64,000 bases of DNA from Zasmidium citrigriseum (Eukaryota; Ascomycota; Dothideomycetes; Mycosphaerellales; Mycosphaerellaceae), in assembly GCA_002786025.1 (NCBI GenBank), contig NHNW01000013.1, positions 496,001-560,000 on the forward strand, written 5' to 3'. Both the position numbers and the translations under genes were made by a program. Shown one piece after another: positions 31,988-42,193 of the stretch. Numbering within the stretch: position 1 is the first letter of the stretch; the number at the start of each line of letters is the position of its first letter. The notes beneath the pieces are model-generated. The model ran no database searches and was not told the origin of the DNA. It saw only the letters and a list, made by a program, of their open reading frames with translations.

Positions 31988-33949
31988 CTATCCTGCAAAC
32001 CCACCCCGTGCCATCTTCCGCGCTCGCTGATCACGACGGTTGTGATTCGCTCTGCTGCTCTTATTCGCCTCCTTGTGTCTCTGCGCATTTGCCGTGCTTG
32101 GATCATTCGAAGCGCCGGCGACGTTTCCTCGCCCACGACCTCTGCCACCACCGCGACCCCGACCCCGACCGCGATATCCGCCTCGTCCTCCTTGAGGCAC
32201 ATCGGAGTCCTCAGTCTCCGTGCCGCCTGGACTCTCACGATACGAAGTGCTGGCTAGCTCTGCTTGCTTGCCGTCAAACATGCCCGACTGCGTTTCAAGT
32301 CTCCTCAACCGCTTCGGATCCCGCTGTAGCATGATCGCCCATCCTTCAATCGCTTCGTCCGTCATGCCCGTCTCAGCTTTCAAAGCCTGCCGTGCTTGAC
32401 CTCTTCTGACATCAAATGTACGACCGAAAAGTTCTGGTGAAGACTTGTACGCTGAGAAGAGGGCCTTGTCGTTCTCGTCCTGCGTCGCCTTCGCTGCGGG
32501 TCCAGGTTCTCCATCAGGATGTGCGTTATCAACTGTACCACCAACATCCTCCACATCATAAGTATCGTCTCTCTCGTCATCGTCAGAGTCAAAGGCAGCC
32601 AGTGCAGTGAGGATGGCCGCTTTGTTTGGCGGCAGCTCCTCCTCAGTACTCTTGTTTCGCTTGCCAATATGTAGCCGGCTCGTTCCAAGCGCCAATCCAT
32701 CAATTTCATCATCGTCGAAAACGTTACGCCTCTCCGGCATAGAAGCCGCGGGCAATGGTGGGGTCGATGCAGGCGCTAGATGTTCGACTTCAGTCTGTGG
32801 ATCTGTGTCGTATACTGGAGCTTGCTCTGTTCTGTCGAGGGATGCAAGATGCGGTGGTAAAGATTCTTCCAGCAGGTGAGCTGTGGCTTGTTCAACGTCA
32901 TCGTTGTACTCGTCAAGCAGCTTGAGGACGAAGCCGGAGCCCAAATCTGGGAAGAGGTCCTGTATCTGGGTGACCAAACTCATGCGATGAATATGAATCG
33001 TGGTATCGGTCTCCTTCTGCTTTCCCTTGCCTTTGTATGAGCGTTTCTGTTTCGGCGGCTTCTTCGGACTGGCCAGGCTTGGCACTCGAACGACGTCCAG
33101 ATGAATCAGCAGCTTCGAGAGCCGTTCAGGTATGCTGTTTCCAAGAGATTGCCGGATCTTAGCCGCCAAGGGCGTCCTGGAAGCGACATTTGGAAGCAGA
33201 AGAGTGTCTGAGCTCTTCAAGGAGTACAGATGATCGGAAAGAAGAGAGAGATTTGGAGGATCTGTTTTCAGAAGCGAAAGCAGACCAAAGTACACGACGA
33301 GCGTGATGGCTTTTCTGTGTGAGTCGGTCGCGTCGCGGCGAAATGCTGATATGAGAGCGTCTATGAAATCCGAGCCGGTCATGAAGAACGCTGCGATGTC
33401 GAAGGAGATGTGCATGATGGGGGCCAGTCGGGCAAGGTGTTGCATAGCCTCATTTAGCTCAATGCTCTTGGATTCAAGATGTCGAATGATTGTCTCTTTC
33501 TGCTTCTGCAGTACTGGTGATACTGCGTCTGACTTGCGCTTCCAGAAGCCAGCAGTAACTTCTTGAACGTCGCGAGCCTCGGGGACTCTGGTATGAGCAT
33601 GGGCAAACTTCGACAGGAAGTCATAAGTGAAAAGCGAAGCCGGTATTGATTCGGTCTCGGTCCATATCCTCTTCACCAGACGGAAGTTGACCTTGAGGAC
33701 CGACACAGTCTTGGCAGTCCTCAGCGTGGTGTCTCCGTGCTTGAGGTCCTGGATCTCAGAATAGAACGAGACCAGATATTCTGGAAGAGAGCCATCATCT
33801 TTGGTCGTCGCCTCAAATTCAGCGGCCGGTACTCGCAATGCCATTTCACCAAGCGTCAACCAAGCGTCCAGACATGCTTCCCATTCTGCAGGCGCCAAGT
33901 TGAAGCGGATGCTGACCGGTGGCACTGGAGCAAACGATGGGAGCGACAT
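31988..33949 (-). CDS. cue3: CUE-domain protein Cue3 / ASCC2 homologue (RQT complex subunit)
   Basis: Single exon, 653 residues, ATG 33949. The N-terminal 300 residues form the helical region typical of ASCC2/Cue3 (WEACLDAWLTLGE, KRIWTETESIPASLF). A CUE domain lies near 325-370 (VTQIQDLFPDLGSGFVLKLL then DDVEQATAHLLE). An acidic linker follows, then an RG-rich tail and the conserved basic end RHKEANKSSRANHNRR. Cue3 with Slh1 and Rqt4 forms the ribosome-quality-control trigger complex that splits collided ribosomes; its CUE domain binds ubiquitin chains placed on uS10 by Hel2. In this genome its divergent neighbour encodes uS10 itself. Confidence 0.85.
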   Translation of the reverse strand: MSLPSFAPVPPVSIRFNLAPAEWEACLDAWLTLGEMALRVPAAEFEATTKDDGSLPEYLVSFYSEIQDLKHGDTTLRTAKTVSVLKVNFRLVKRIWTETESIPASLFTYDFLSKFAHAHTRVPEARDVQEVTAGFWKRKSDAVSPVLQKQKETIIRHLESKSIELNEAMQHLARLAPIMHISFDIAAFFMTGSDFIDALISAFRRDATDSHRKAITLVVYFGLLSLLKTDPPNLSLLSDHLYSLKSSDTLLLPNVASRTPLAAKIRQSLGNSIPERLSKLLIHLDVVRVPSLASPKKPPKQKRSYKGKGKQKETDTTIHIHRMSLVTQIQDLFPDLGSGFVLKLLDEYNDDVEQATAHLLEESLPPHLASLDRTEQAPVYDTDPQTEVEHLAPASTPPLPAASMPERRNVFDDDEIDGLALGTSRLHIGKRNKSTEEELPPNKAAILTALAAFDSDDDERDDTYDVEDVGGTVDNAHPDGEPGPAAKATQDENDKALFSAYKSSPELFGRTFDVRRGQARQALKAETGMTDEAIEGWAIMLQRDPKRLRRLETQSGMFDGKQAELASTSYRESPGGTETEDSDVPQGGRGGYRGRGRGRGGGRGRGRGNVAGASNDPSTANAQRHKEANKSSRANHNRRDQRARKMARGGFAG

Positions 33950-34303
33950 GATGGGCGCTGGGAATGAGATGACGGTCGATTTGGTCTTTCCAGATAATTC
34001 ATGCGCTGGAGAGCGTGACTGCAGTCATGACGAGCTGGAAGTGAAGTCGAGGAAATCGACGCCGCTGCTACTGCATTCGGCCTAGCGGCGCACGGACGCC
34101 GTAACTCTTGGCGTTCGAAATTGAAGTCGAGCGGGCAACATCTCGACGACTTCCCTCCTGCACCGATCATCACTTTGCCGAGTCTACAGACCGAGGTGCG
34201 CACCCAAATCCACCACCGTTACAACCATATCGCATACTAACAAAACCCCGCAGTCGTGGTCGGAATCCCTCATACCCAAAACATCACCGAAAACACCGCC
34301 GCC
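33950..34303. promoter_or_regulatory. Shared divergent promoter of cue3 and rps20, with a 5'-UTR intron of rps20
   Basis: Only 354 bp separate the two start codons. On the plus strand a likely 5'-UTR intron of the ribosomal protein gene runs 34196-34253: donor GAG|GTGCGC, an ideal TACTAAC branch point at about 34235 and acceptor CCCCGCAG. This leaves roughly 245 bp as the bidirectional promoter core. First introns in the leaders of ribosomal protein genes are common in fungi. No classic TATA box is obvious. Confidence 0.6.
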
Positions 34304-34759
34304 ATGTCGTTCCAAGACGCAAAGAAGACGTCCCAGATGGACGCGCCCAAGATCCACAAGATCCGCATCACCCTCACCAGCCGCAAGGTGCAGTCGCTCG
34401 AGAAGGTCTGCAGTGAGCTCATCGAGCGCGCCAAGTCCAAGGAGTTGCGCGTCAAGGGCCCCGTCCGTCTGCCCACCAAGAACCTCAAGATCTCCACCCG
34501 CAAGACGCCTTGTGGTGAGGGTAGCAAGACTTGGGATATGTATGAGATGAGGTGAGTAATACCATACAAGAAGACAGCAGGATGGATGGAGAGTGCGCAG
34601 GAAATGGGAAGACATGTACGAAGATACGGAAGGCTGACATGATATTCCTCCAGAATCCACAAGCGCCTGATCGACCTCAACGCCCCCACCGAGGTCGTCA
34701 AGCAGATCATCATCAACATCGAGGCTGGTGTCGAGGTCGAGGTTACCATCGCCGCATAA
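34304..34759 (+). CDS. rps20: 40S ribosomal protein S20 (uS10)
   Basis: Exons 34304-34551 and 34654-34759, intron 102 nt (GTGAGT..CTCCAG) splitting an Arg codon; 117 residues, the family's usual length. Core uS10 sequence is intact: [52 protein letters not shown] and the C-terminal VEVEVTIAA. The protein sits in the head of the small subunit near the mRNA entry. The N-terminal tail has adjacent lysines at positions 7 and 8, corresponding to the flexible tail whose lysines are ubiquitinated by Hel2 on collided ribosomes in yeast. Confidence 0.96.
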
Positions 34760-34992
34760 GTTGGCCATCTGGGCTGCGGTCTTGACAAAAAGGGCCAGGC
34801 AGAGGATACCATACCACACCATAGCGAAATGAAGTACGCTGGCTTTGGCTGGTGCCGATCTTCAGGACACTACATCTCATCCATGTCTCACATGCGTCTA
34901 TGCAGTCGTTCGAATCATGTGCTCGTTTCTCGGGTGTGTCACGCTAATCTCCAGATACAGTCATGTGCTTTTTTCTACCTCTATCCATCTCA

Positions 34993-36589
34993 TCACCTCC
35001 CACCAATCTGCCCCTTCGGAAGCGGCTTGATCCAGCAAACCGCCACATTGATCGCAATCATCATCACCCCAATGATCCAAATCGACCTCGCGTAGTCCTT
35101 GTAATTGTATCGGAACACAATGGCGAAGATGATCCCTCCCAGATTCCCACTCGCACCCGTGAACCCAGACACAACACCATTCGCATGCGGATGCACATGC
35201 GGCACGAGGGAGAAGTTCAACCCATTCGCACCCTCGAGGAAGAACGCAAATCCAACGCCGACGAGACACACCAGCGTCGCCAGATTCGTCGGATTCGTCA
35301 GACCAATAGCCAGCAAAAAAGCCCCAGCGATGATAGAGTAAGTATGCAGCAAAATCTTCTTCGCCCACACACTCTTCGTAGACCCATACGCATAATCACT
35401 CACCACACCACCCAGAGGCCGGAAAAGCGCATTCATAAGCCCGAACATCGCGGCCCAGTTACTCGATTCCTGGAGCGTGAGATTATCGGCTTTGAACTGC
35501 ACGCCGTAGTATGTGCCCAGTATACTGTTGATCGCGAGCTCAGCGCCGAAAGTACAGAAGTAGCAGGCTCCGAGGACCCAGGTTTGGGGGGAGGCGCAGA
35601 GTTTGGCGATTTCTGCGAAGCTGGGTTTCTGCACGACCTCGCCGCGAGCGGTTGCGATGGTGCCTTGCTCTGGGTCGGCGGGCGAGGGACTCCCGTTGGG
35701 GTCGGCGGCTTTCTTCTCGTCCTCGTGGGGGCTTGTCGAGCCGGAGCGTTTGCCAGAGGGCGTGACGTGCCCGGGGATATTGACGATGGTGTTGTCTGTG
35801 GCGCTCTGCCGACGCATGTTTTCTTCGGCGGCTTGAAATCGTTCGGACCATTTGCCTGTCGGTGTGTCCTGGCAGAGGAGTAGCAGAGCGATGGCGGAGG
35901 CTGTGATGAGGATACCCGGGACGATGAAGGCGACGCGCCAGGCGGTGTGAGGAGTGAGACCGTCGCTGACTAGGCTGTCGTAGACTGCTGGCATGACGAA
36001 GTAAGTTATGCCTCCGCCAGCGTTGCCTAGGCCTGCTGTGAGGGAGTTGGCGGTGCCGACGATGTTTTTGTCGTAGAAGCCTGTTGTCCAGACTTGGCAG
36101 GGGACGAAGCTGCCGCCGAGGATGCCGATGAAGAAGCGCAGGGCGTAGAGCTCGTGGACGTTGTATGCTGTTCCGGAGAGGAAGGTGGGAATGGCACCGA
36201 TCAAGAGACATCCAGCGAACGTCCATCGAGGGCCAAAGCGATCACATGCAGGTCCTGCCACCAATCGAACCAGGAGCGTAGCCACCAGAGCAATGATATT
36301 CGAGTTGGAGACTTGCTCTTGGGTGAGGTCCAGGTCTTTGGCGATCACATCGTGGAGGAGAGGCGGGAAGGCGTACCTGAAGATGCGCTGTCAGCATGAC
36401 TTGCAGTGAGAATGTCGAGGGATTTGGGAAGCCTTACCAGGACCAGAAGGCGATCAGGAACCCAAACCAAGAGAAGAAGAAGACCCGTCCGTACTTGTTG
36501 ATGGGGTTCAAAGCTGGGATTGAGCGAGCCTTGCCGTTGATCGGATTGATCTCAGGCTGCTTCCAGAGGAGCGAGACCGAGAAGCCCAT
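34993..36589 (-). CDS. crnA: Nitrate transporter, NrtA/CrnA type (MFS, NNP family)
   Basis: Exons 36589-36438 and 36376-34993; 61-nt intron GTAAGG..CTTCAG splitting a Trp codon; 511 residues. The N-terminus has the typical [19 protein letters not shown] stretch before the first membrane segment ([15 protein letters not shown]). Transmembrane helix 5 shows the nitrate signature region ([18 protein letters not shown]) and helix 11 the related [16 protein letters not shown] large central cytoplasmic loop (about residues 225-300) is usual for the fungal NNP family. The protein imports nitrate (and often nitrite) with protons. No nitrate or nitrite reductase gene is within the window, so the nitrate cluster is not fully present here. 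Confidence 0.93.
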
Positions 36590-38309
36590 TTTGGAGCAAG
36601 GTGTATACGGACTGTAGGTCTTCTCGCTCAGTCTTTAGGTATGTGAAGGCCACTGGCGAATGGCGGTAGACCAGATGAGTGATGATCGAAAAGCATCCTG
36701 AAAAGCACAAGAAGAAGCTCTCTCTATATCCAAACTCGAGATAGACCACACAGTGCTACGCAGATCGTGCTTCTCCGGTACACAGCGTCAGTGATTGTAG
36801 CCGTCAGAGCCAAAAGCAACAAGTCCGCGGACTCGTGCTACGGAGGGTCGTTCCTCCAGGCAGATGGGCGCTGCAGCGAAACTGGCCAATGCTTGGCCCT
36901 GATAAGGAGGTCGACCGGCTCCAGGTTGCGTCTATCTTGACGAGATGCCGTCTTTCTATGTTTGGAGGCGTTTTCTGTCGATGGCTAGAACTGACAGGGC
37001 GTTGTTGTTGTGTTCTGTTTCTCCGTTCTCATACATCAACGAGTCTGATGGTGATTTTGCTGCTTCGTCTTTCACCAAGACCCCTAGATCACACAACGCC
37101 CTTCGCAGGACCCGACGTTGAACCTCAACCTCCGCCCTCGTGCTGACAACGTGGCCGAGCGAATCACGGCTCCACGACCAACGGTCCTTTACTCAATAGG
37201 GGACTTCCATCGTCATGAGCAGCAGCTATAGGAAGCACGGAGTGACGGAACGGAGGCTTATCGTTGGCTGAGATAACGTCTGCCCGAATGGGAAGCCATG
37301 CAGATAAGCGGGTTGGACAAAACTTTTGGGGCTGGCGTTCGTCTTCTGATTTTGCAGGGTGGATGAAAGTATTTGAAACGCTTGTCTGGGGACTCCACGT
37401 GTGGCCTTTTTCCGCGGTTTGTTTCTCCTTCAGATTTGCGTGAGCTGGGAAATTGATAGCTGGCCGAGAGATTTTGAGATTGGTGACATGTTGGGATTTG
37501 AGATCGTTCGAAGTTCGGTCTGATAGCAAGCACCTGATGGCCTCGTGCCCTGCAACTTCTGGAGTTCTTCTGTTCAGCGTGAAATGGTGCTTTTGGTCAT
37601 CACGAAGGATGTCGGAGATTCTGGCAGCTGTTGAAGTCGATCTCAGAAGCCGCGTGAGGTTCGCGATTTCCTTGGCTTATCCGGCCAATCAACATTCACT
37701 CGATCACTGGCGCCGGGTAGGACCGCTGTCACGTGGAGTTGAGTTTGAGGAAACCTTAATGGACGACATCTCCTTTCACGTCCTGACTTTCCTCTCTTAC
37801 ATCTTTCATCTTCAACGTTGATGTTGTGTCACCGGACTACTGTCTGATGTTGGAGAATGAATGCTGACTGAAGCATGACTAGCACTCACAAATCTTCCGA
37901 TGTTGACCGCAGTGGCACCGATACCCAGTCGCCGCCTTCTTGGTAATGACGCAAAGTCGACATATTCTGAAAATGCCCTTCTATTCTCAACGTACGACCA
38001 CGCGAGTATCGAAGCCGCCGAACCGCTTGGTAATGTGGAGTATCTCGTACATGTAGGTTCCACGAGGCAAGTTCGACTTCACTTCTAGATTTCCGCTCTT
38101 TCCTGCAACTTTCCGCTCTAAGCGCACGACCCGTTTGTTTGCATTCGCTCGTCACTCACTGCTTCACACCGCGTCTACACGAGCTTCAAGTGTAGTCTGA
38201 AAGCTCGACACCATACTGCCATTAACAAACAACGCCTTCCGTCCGATTCTGTTCAGTCTCAAGGTCTCCCGAAGATCTGCACTCCTAGGCAACGGGACCG
38301 GCGCTCTCA
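36590..38309. promoter_or_regulatory. 1.7-kb divergent intergenic region with GATA sites
   Basis: It separates the nitrate transporter (minus) from the SLAC1-type transporter (plus). GATA sites fitting the AreA/Nit2 consensus occur at 36901 (GATAAG), 37257-37262 (CTTATC, reverse), 37272 (GATAAC), 37303 (GATAAG) and 37676-37681 (CTTATC, reverse), with three inside 52 bp at 37257-37308. This suits nitrogen-metabolite control of the nitrate transporter. I found no clear NirA-type CTCCGHGG site. No supported coding region lies here. Confidence 0.5.
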
Positions 38310-39797
38310 ATGGACCAAGTCCTCTCGAGATCCGAGAGCCAATACGACTTCGTCGTCCCATACAACTTGATTGAGGAGCGGCTAGACGACGATGTCGATA
38401 CCGAGCAGCACAAGGCACATCGAGGCCAACGATTCTTCAAGCGATCCATCAGGCACTACCGACATGCCACTACAAAGTGGGGTGCAGCACTGGAGAACTT
38501 CACGCCCTTGTGGGTACGTACATATCGACTGAGTGCCATCCGACTCCTCCTAACATTCACATAGTTTACTATCTGCATCTCTTCGGGCGGCCTTGCCTCA
38601 CTACTCCATGGACCATTCCCATACGGAGGGAAATGGCTTGAGATTCTGGCCTCGGTCCTGTACGTCTTTGAAGTCGTACTCTACGTGGTCTTCCTTTGCA
38701 TTATGATCACTCGCTGGATCGTCTACCCACACGTCGCCGTCCGCCGCGCCATGAGTAACCCCGACGAGCTCCTGGCATACGCGATCCTACCCATCACACT
38801 TTTGACCATCGCCGCTCTGACAGCCACTCAAGTCAGCACCGCAAACTGGGGCGGTCATGCGTTCATGATGGTCTCCTACGTCCTTTGGTGGATTGGAAGC
38901 GCCTGGATCTTTGCCACTTCACTCGTCGTATTCCCGATCCTCTTCCACACCGGAAATCAGGCCGATAGAGTGATGACGCCTGTGTTGTTCATGGCGCCTG
39001 TCGGGCTTGCAACCGCAGCCGTAGAAGCCGGGGCCATCACAACCCGTGCGTGCTGCATGTCCGCGCGCTTGGCAGTTCCAATGCTGGTGGTCGGCTACTT
39101 CGAGGTTGGCGTGGCATTCTTCATTGCAATCATCCTCTACACGATTTACTTCCATCGACTGCTTGCTGCGGGGTGGACAATACCGGCAAAGCGCCCTGGC
39201 CTCTTCCTTCTGGTGGGTCTCACCGTGCATTGCGTTCGGTGCTGATGCTAACACGTACTTTTACAGGTCGGCGCATGCGGACAACTTGCCGCAGCATTCC
39301 AAGTCCTGGGCCAGTCAGCATCCGGCTACAACAGATTCGCAGACTACAAGCCAACGTCCGTGGAGCCACCTGAGTACGGCGCACTGTGGACGTCGGAAAT
39401 GGCCAGAGGAGTTCAGGCGTCGGGAATCCTACTCGCCCTGCTTCTCATCGGAGTCGACTTCCTCTGGCTTGCACTTGCTCTCATCGGCGTGGTAGACGTC
39501 TTCGTCAAGAAACGATTCGTTTACAGCTTGGCCTGGTGGAGCGTGGTCTTCCCAACAGTGACCCTCGCGACCGCCATCCTCCAACTCGCCCACCTCACAG
39601 ACTCGCCAGCATTCCGAGGTATCTACTGCGCCATCACCATGGCCATCGCCCTAGCATATCTCCTAAACATGGCCTTCACAATCCGCGGCATCATCAACGG
39701 CACCGTAATCTTTGGCAAGACACAAGCAGAAATCGAAGACGGGATCATGAAGAAAGCCCAAGACGAGCTCGAGAAGAAGCAGAGAGGAATGGTATGA
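38310..39797 (+). CDS. SLAC1/TehA-family membrane transporter (Mae1/Ssu1 type)
   Basis: Exons 38310-38513, 38565-39212 and 39267-39797; introns of 51 and 54 nt, joins in frame; 460 residues. After a polar N-terminus of about 65 residues come roughly ten hydrophobic segments, opening with LENFTPLWFTICISSGGLAS, the Ser-Gly-Gly pattern of the voltage-dependent anion channel fold. The C-terminus is a charged helix (AEIEDGIMKKAQDELEKKQR). The family includes yeast sulfite efflux pump Ssu1, malate transporter Mae1 and plant nitrate/chloride channel SLAC1. Substrate cannot be fixed by reading; sulfite or dicarboxylate efflux, or anion transport coupled to the nitrate importer next door, are all possible. 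It ends only 5 bp from the convergent next gene. Confidence 0.82.
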
Positions 39798-39802
39798 TTC
39801 GA

Positions 39803-40723
39803 CTAACGAGGACGTATTGCAGCAACAGCCTCCATCTGCTCCTTCGTCCTCTCCTTCCGCAACAACTCCAAATCGCTCTCCCGATAATACGCCTCCTTGG
39901 GATCATTCACCGGCACTCCCTCGTCGTGTAGAAAGTCCCTGAAACCGACGTATCCGCCCAAAACGTGCAGTCCATCAACCTGCTTCCCGGTGCATCTGTC
40001 CTCGTCGAAACCCCAGGCGTTCTTCCGACGAGGACAATGCCGGTTTTGCGGGTAGTGGCAGCAAGCTTTTGGCATCGCGAGGAGAATGGCGGAGTGATCG
40101 AAGACCCCAGCTTCGATGATGAGGTGCCGGTAGTTGAAGAGAGAGGTGTAAGCATGGAGAAGCCAAAGGCGGGATTTCATGTTGAAGGTTGCTGCCAGCC
40201 AGTCGATTGAGAGGGGTTTCGGGCAGGGTGCTATGTGTGAGGCTGCGTAGATGCAGGCTGCGGTGAATGCGTGTGGAGCCAGGCCTTGTTGCAAACGAAT
40301 CTCCTCGAGAGCGTCTGCGATGGCGCCGGCGAGTGCGACTGTTCGCGGATTGGGGATTTTGAGGATGGCGCAGAAGATCTTGGCCAGATCGCGAGGTTGG
40401 AGGATTTCGTATCGCCCGTCGAATTGGACTTTGCTGATTTGAAGCTCAGAAATGCCTTCGGTTTCTTTGCATGTTGGACAGACTGCTCGTCTGGTGACGA
40501 GGGCGCGCTCCTCGACTGTCCGGTGGTCAAGGGGTGATCGGTGTTCCTTGATTTTCTCTTTCTTGCCGATGCAGACCGAGCAGCCTTTTGGCCAGTTGAC
40601 ATGTGTGCTGAGCTGCTTCCGATGGTAGCAGGGCGCTACTGTGACGGTCTCTTTGAAGGGTGTCGAGTGATTGGGACAGGTTGGTAAGTTGCATTTGTGG
40701 ACGAGGAGTGTTGTCCAGCACAT
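39803..40723 (-). CDS. Cys-rich N-terminus plus cyclin/TFIIB-repeat-like domain protein (family member 1)
   Basis: Frame of 306 residues. ATG 40723 was chosen over the upstream GTG because the start MC then aligns with the divergent paralogue (both MCxxxxLVxKCNxPxC). The N-terminal 110 residues contain CX4C, a Cys-Tyr-His, CX2C (GCSVC) and CX2C (CPTC): probably a zinc-binding unit. The centre is helical with HAFTAACIYAASH, then SIDWLAATFNMKSRLW, a layout reminiscent of a cyclin-fold TFIIB repeat. The C-terminal part has more Cys/His (KACCHYPQNRHC) and a charged helix. No known family; function unknown. Its stop lies 5 bp from the stop of the SLAC1-type gene, so mRNAs must overlap. Confidence 0.6.
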   Translation of the reverse strand: MCWTTLLVHKCNLPTCPNHSTPFKETVTVAPCYHRKQLSTHVNWPKGCSVCIGKKEKIKEHRSPLDHRTVEERALVTRRAVCPTCKETEGISELQISKVQFDGRYEILQPRDLAKIFCAILKIPNPRTVALAGAIADALEEIRLQQGLAPHAFTAACIYAASHIAPCPKPLSIDWLAATFNMKSRLWLLHAYTSLFNYRHLIIEAGVFDHSAILLAMPKACCHYPQNRHCPRRKNAWGFDEDRCTGKQVDGLHVLGGYVGFRDFLHDEGVPVNDPKEAYYRESDLELLRKERTKEQMEAVAAIRPR

Positions 40724-40986
40724 TCTGACGGCTGATGAAAGTTGATAGGCAGCGGCCTTGTGCTTCACAAGAGTGAGGTAAGTTGCGGCTTAAGACTTTT
40801 GCTATACGATCCATGCAGTATGGAAGGTCTTCGAAAACGTTACGTTCGCCTTGCATACACTGTGATTGTTCGCAACGCACTTCAGTGAACACTGACAGTC
40901 ATTCCAGAATGGAGCACCATATATGGACTCAGTTTCCTTAGATCCAGTCACCGATACCATAAACCAACCGATACATCAGCAGAATC

Positions 40987-41931
40987 ATGTGTCAACAAAT
41001 CGAGCTAGTCTACAAATGCAACTCCCCAAACTGTCTCACTCCGGACAAACCATACAAAAGCAGCGAAATCACCCGCTACTGCGGCGACTTTCAGGACGAC
41101 GAAACCAACCACGAAGACGAATTGGAATGGACTTCCTACAAAGATCCCACCCCAGACGATCTCACCTTCACCCAGCGAATCGACCGCTGTCCAGCATGTA
41201 AAGGCCTCCCAGCGCCCGACGGCCCCGAGCTGGGAGGCTACGAGCTGATGCCTCTATCCGAACGCTGCGCCGATGCTTGCCAATACCTGAGGCTCTCCGC
41301 GCGCATGACTGCAGCCAGCGTCGAGATAGGCTCCAAATTGGTGGCATCCGGCGACGATATGGATTGGAGTTGGCCGGGTACTTCGAGCACTTGCGTCTAC
41401 TACGCAGCAACCTTGCTCGGAGATGAGAAGACAATGAAGGTGTACGAGAATGGTGATCGGGATAGGTTTCTTTCAGGGAAGCGATATGAGTTGCGAGGGC
41501 TCGAGAAGCTGATTCAGGGGAAGCTGGAGTATCCTGAGAACCCTCGGAAGTATCTCACGGCGGATATGTTTGCTTACATCTATGAGGACGATGAGAATTA
41601 GCCATCGCCAGAGGAGCATTGTGCCGTCTATTGTCTTTTCCTTCGACTATCGCCATCCATCATCAAGAAGGCCATCGAGCTCGTGGTCAGCATGCACTAC
41701 GGTCGAGAGATCGAAGACCATTCCGAGAAGGCCATCGCCGCAGCATGCATCTTCAAGGCGTCCAGTGGCGGCAACGAGGCAGATCAATTGTGGGCGGAGA
41801 AGATTGCGGATGCTGTTGGCGTGAAGAGCATGAAGGATTTCTGGAGAGCATATCGGTATGTACAAGGGGACGTGTCCGAGTTGGAGGCGAGAATGGGCGG
41901 AACTGGGCTGGACGATCCGACGGAATCATGA
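40987..41931 (+). CDS. Paralogue of the Cys-rich/cyclin-like family, split by an in-frame TAG (family member 2)
   Basis: ATG 40987 opens a 204-residue frame ending at TAG 41599-41601; the same frame then runs on for 109 codons to TGA near 41931. The first part matches the neighbour's N-terminus (MCxxxxLVYKCN, CX4C, then CPAC) and GKRYELRGLEKL corresponds to GRYEILQPRDLA there. The part after TAG carries the matching helical unit: KAIAAACIFKAS, then WAEKIADAVGVKSMKDFWRAY. Thus one amber codon separates regions that are continuous in the paralogue. I could not find a frame-keeping GT..AG intron that removes the TAG. It may be a recent pseudogene, a readthrough product, a short functional protein or an undetected splice. 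Confidence 0.5.
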
Positions 41932-42193
41932 GCGAAACTTGCATGAAGTTGGAAGAAAGCCCCGAGCCATGTTTAACTGCAGCGATGCTAATGTCTGCAT
42001 CCTTCCTTCATTCAACGTACCGACTCGTCCATGACCGAGCCTTCACCCCTTTGCAAGGCCCCGTGAACACAACATTTAGACTCCATCGTCAATACTCAAG
42101 TACACCAAGTGTCCCTCTCCTTGCTCTTGCAACCTCAACACTTCGCCACTGCCATCAAACCTACTACCCACATTCTCCTGAAGACCCCCAGCT

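Noticed and set aside
36835..37821. Frames in the nitrate transporter intergenic region
   Set aside because: Short, overlapping, often with non-ATG starts, and in a region better explained as a promoter.
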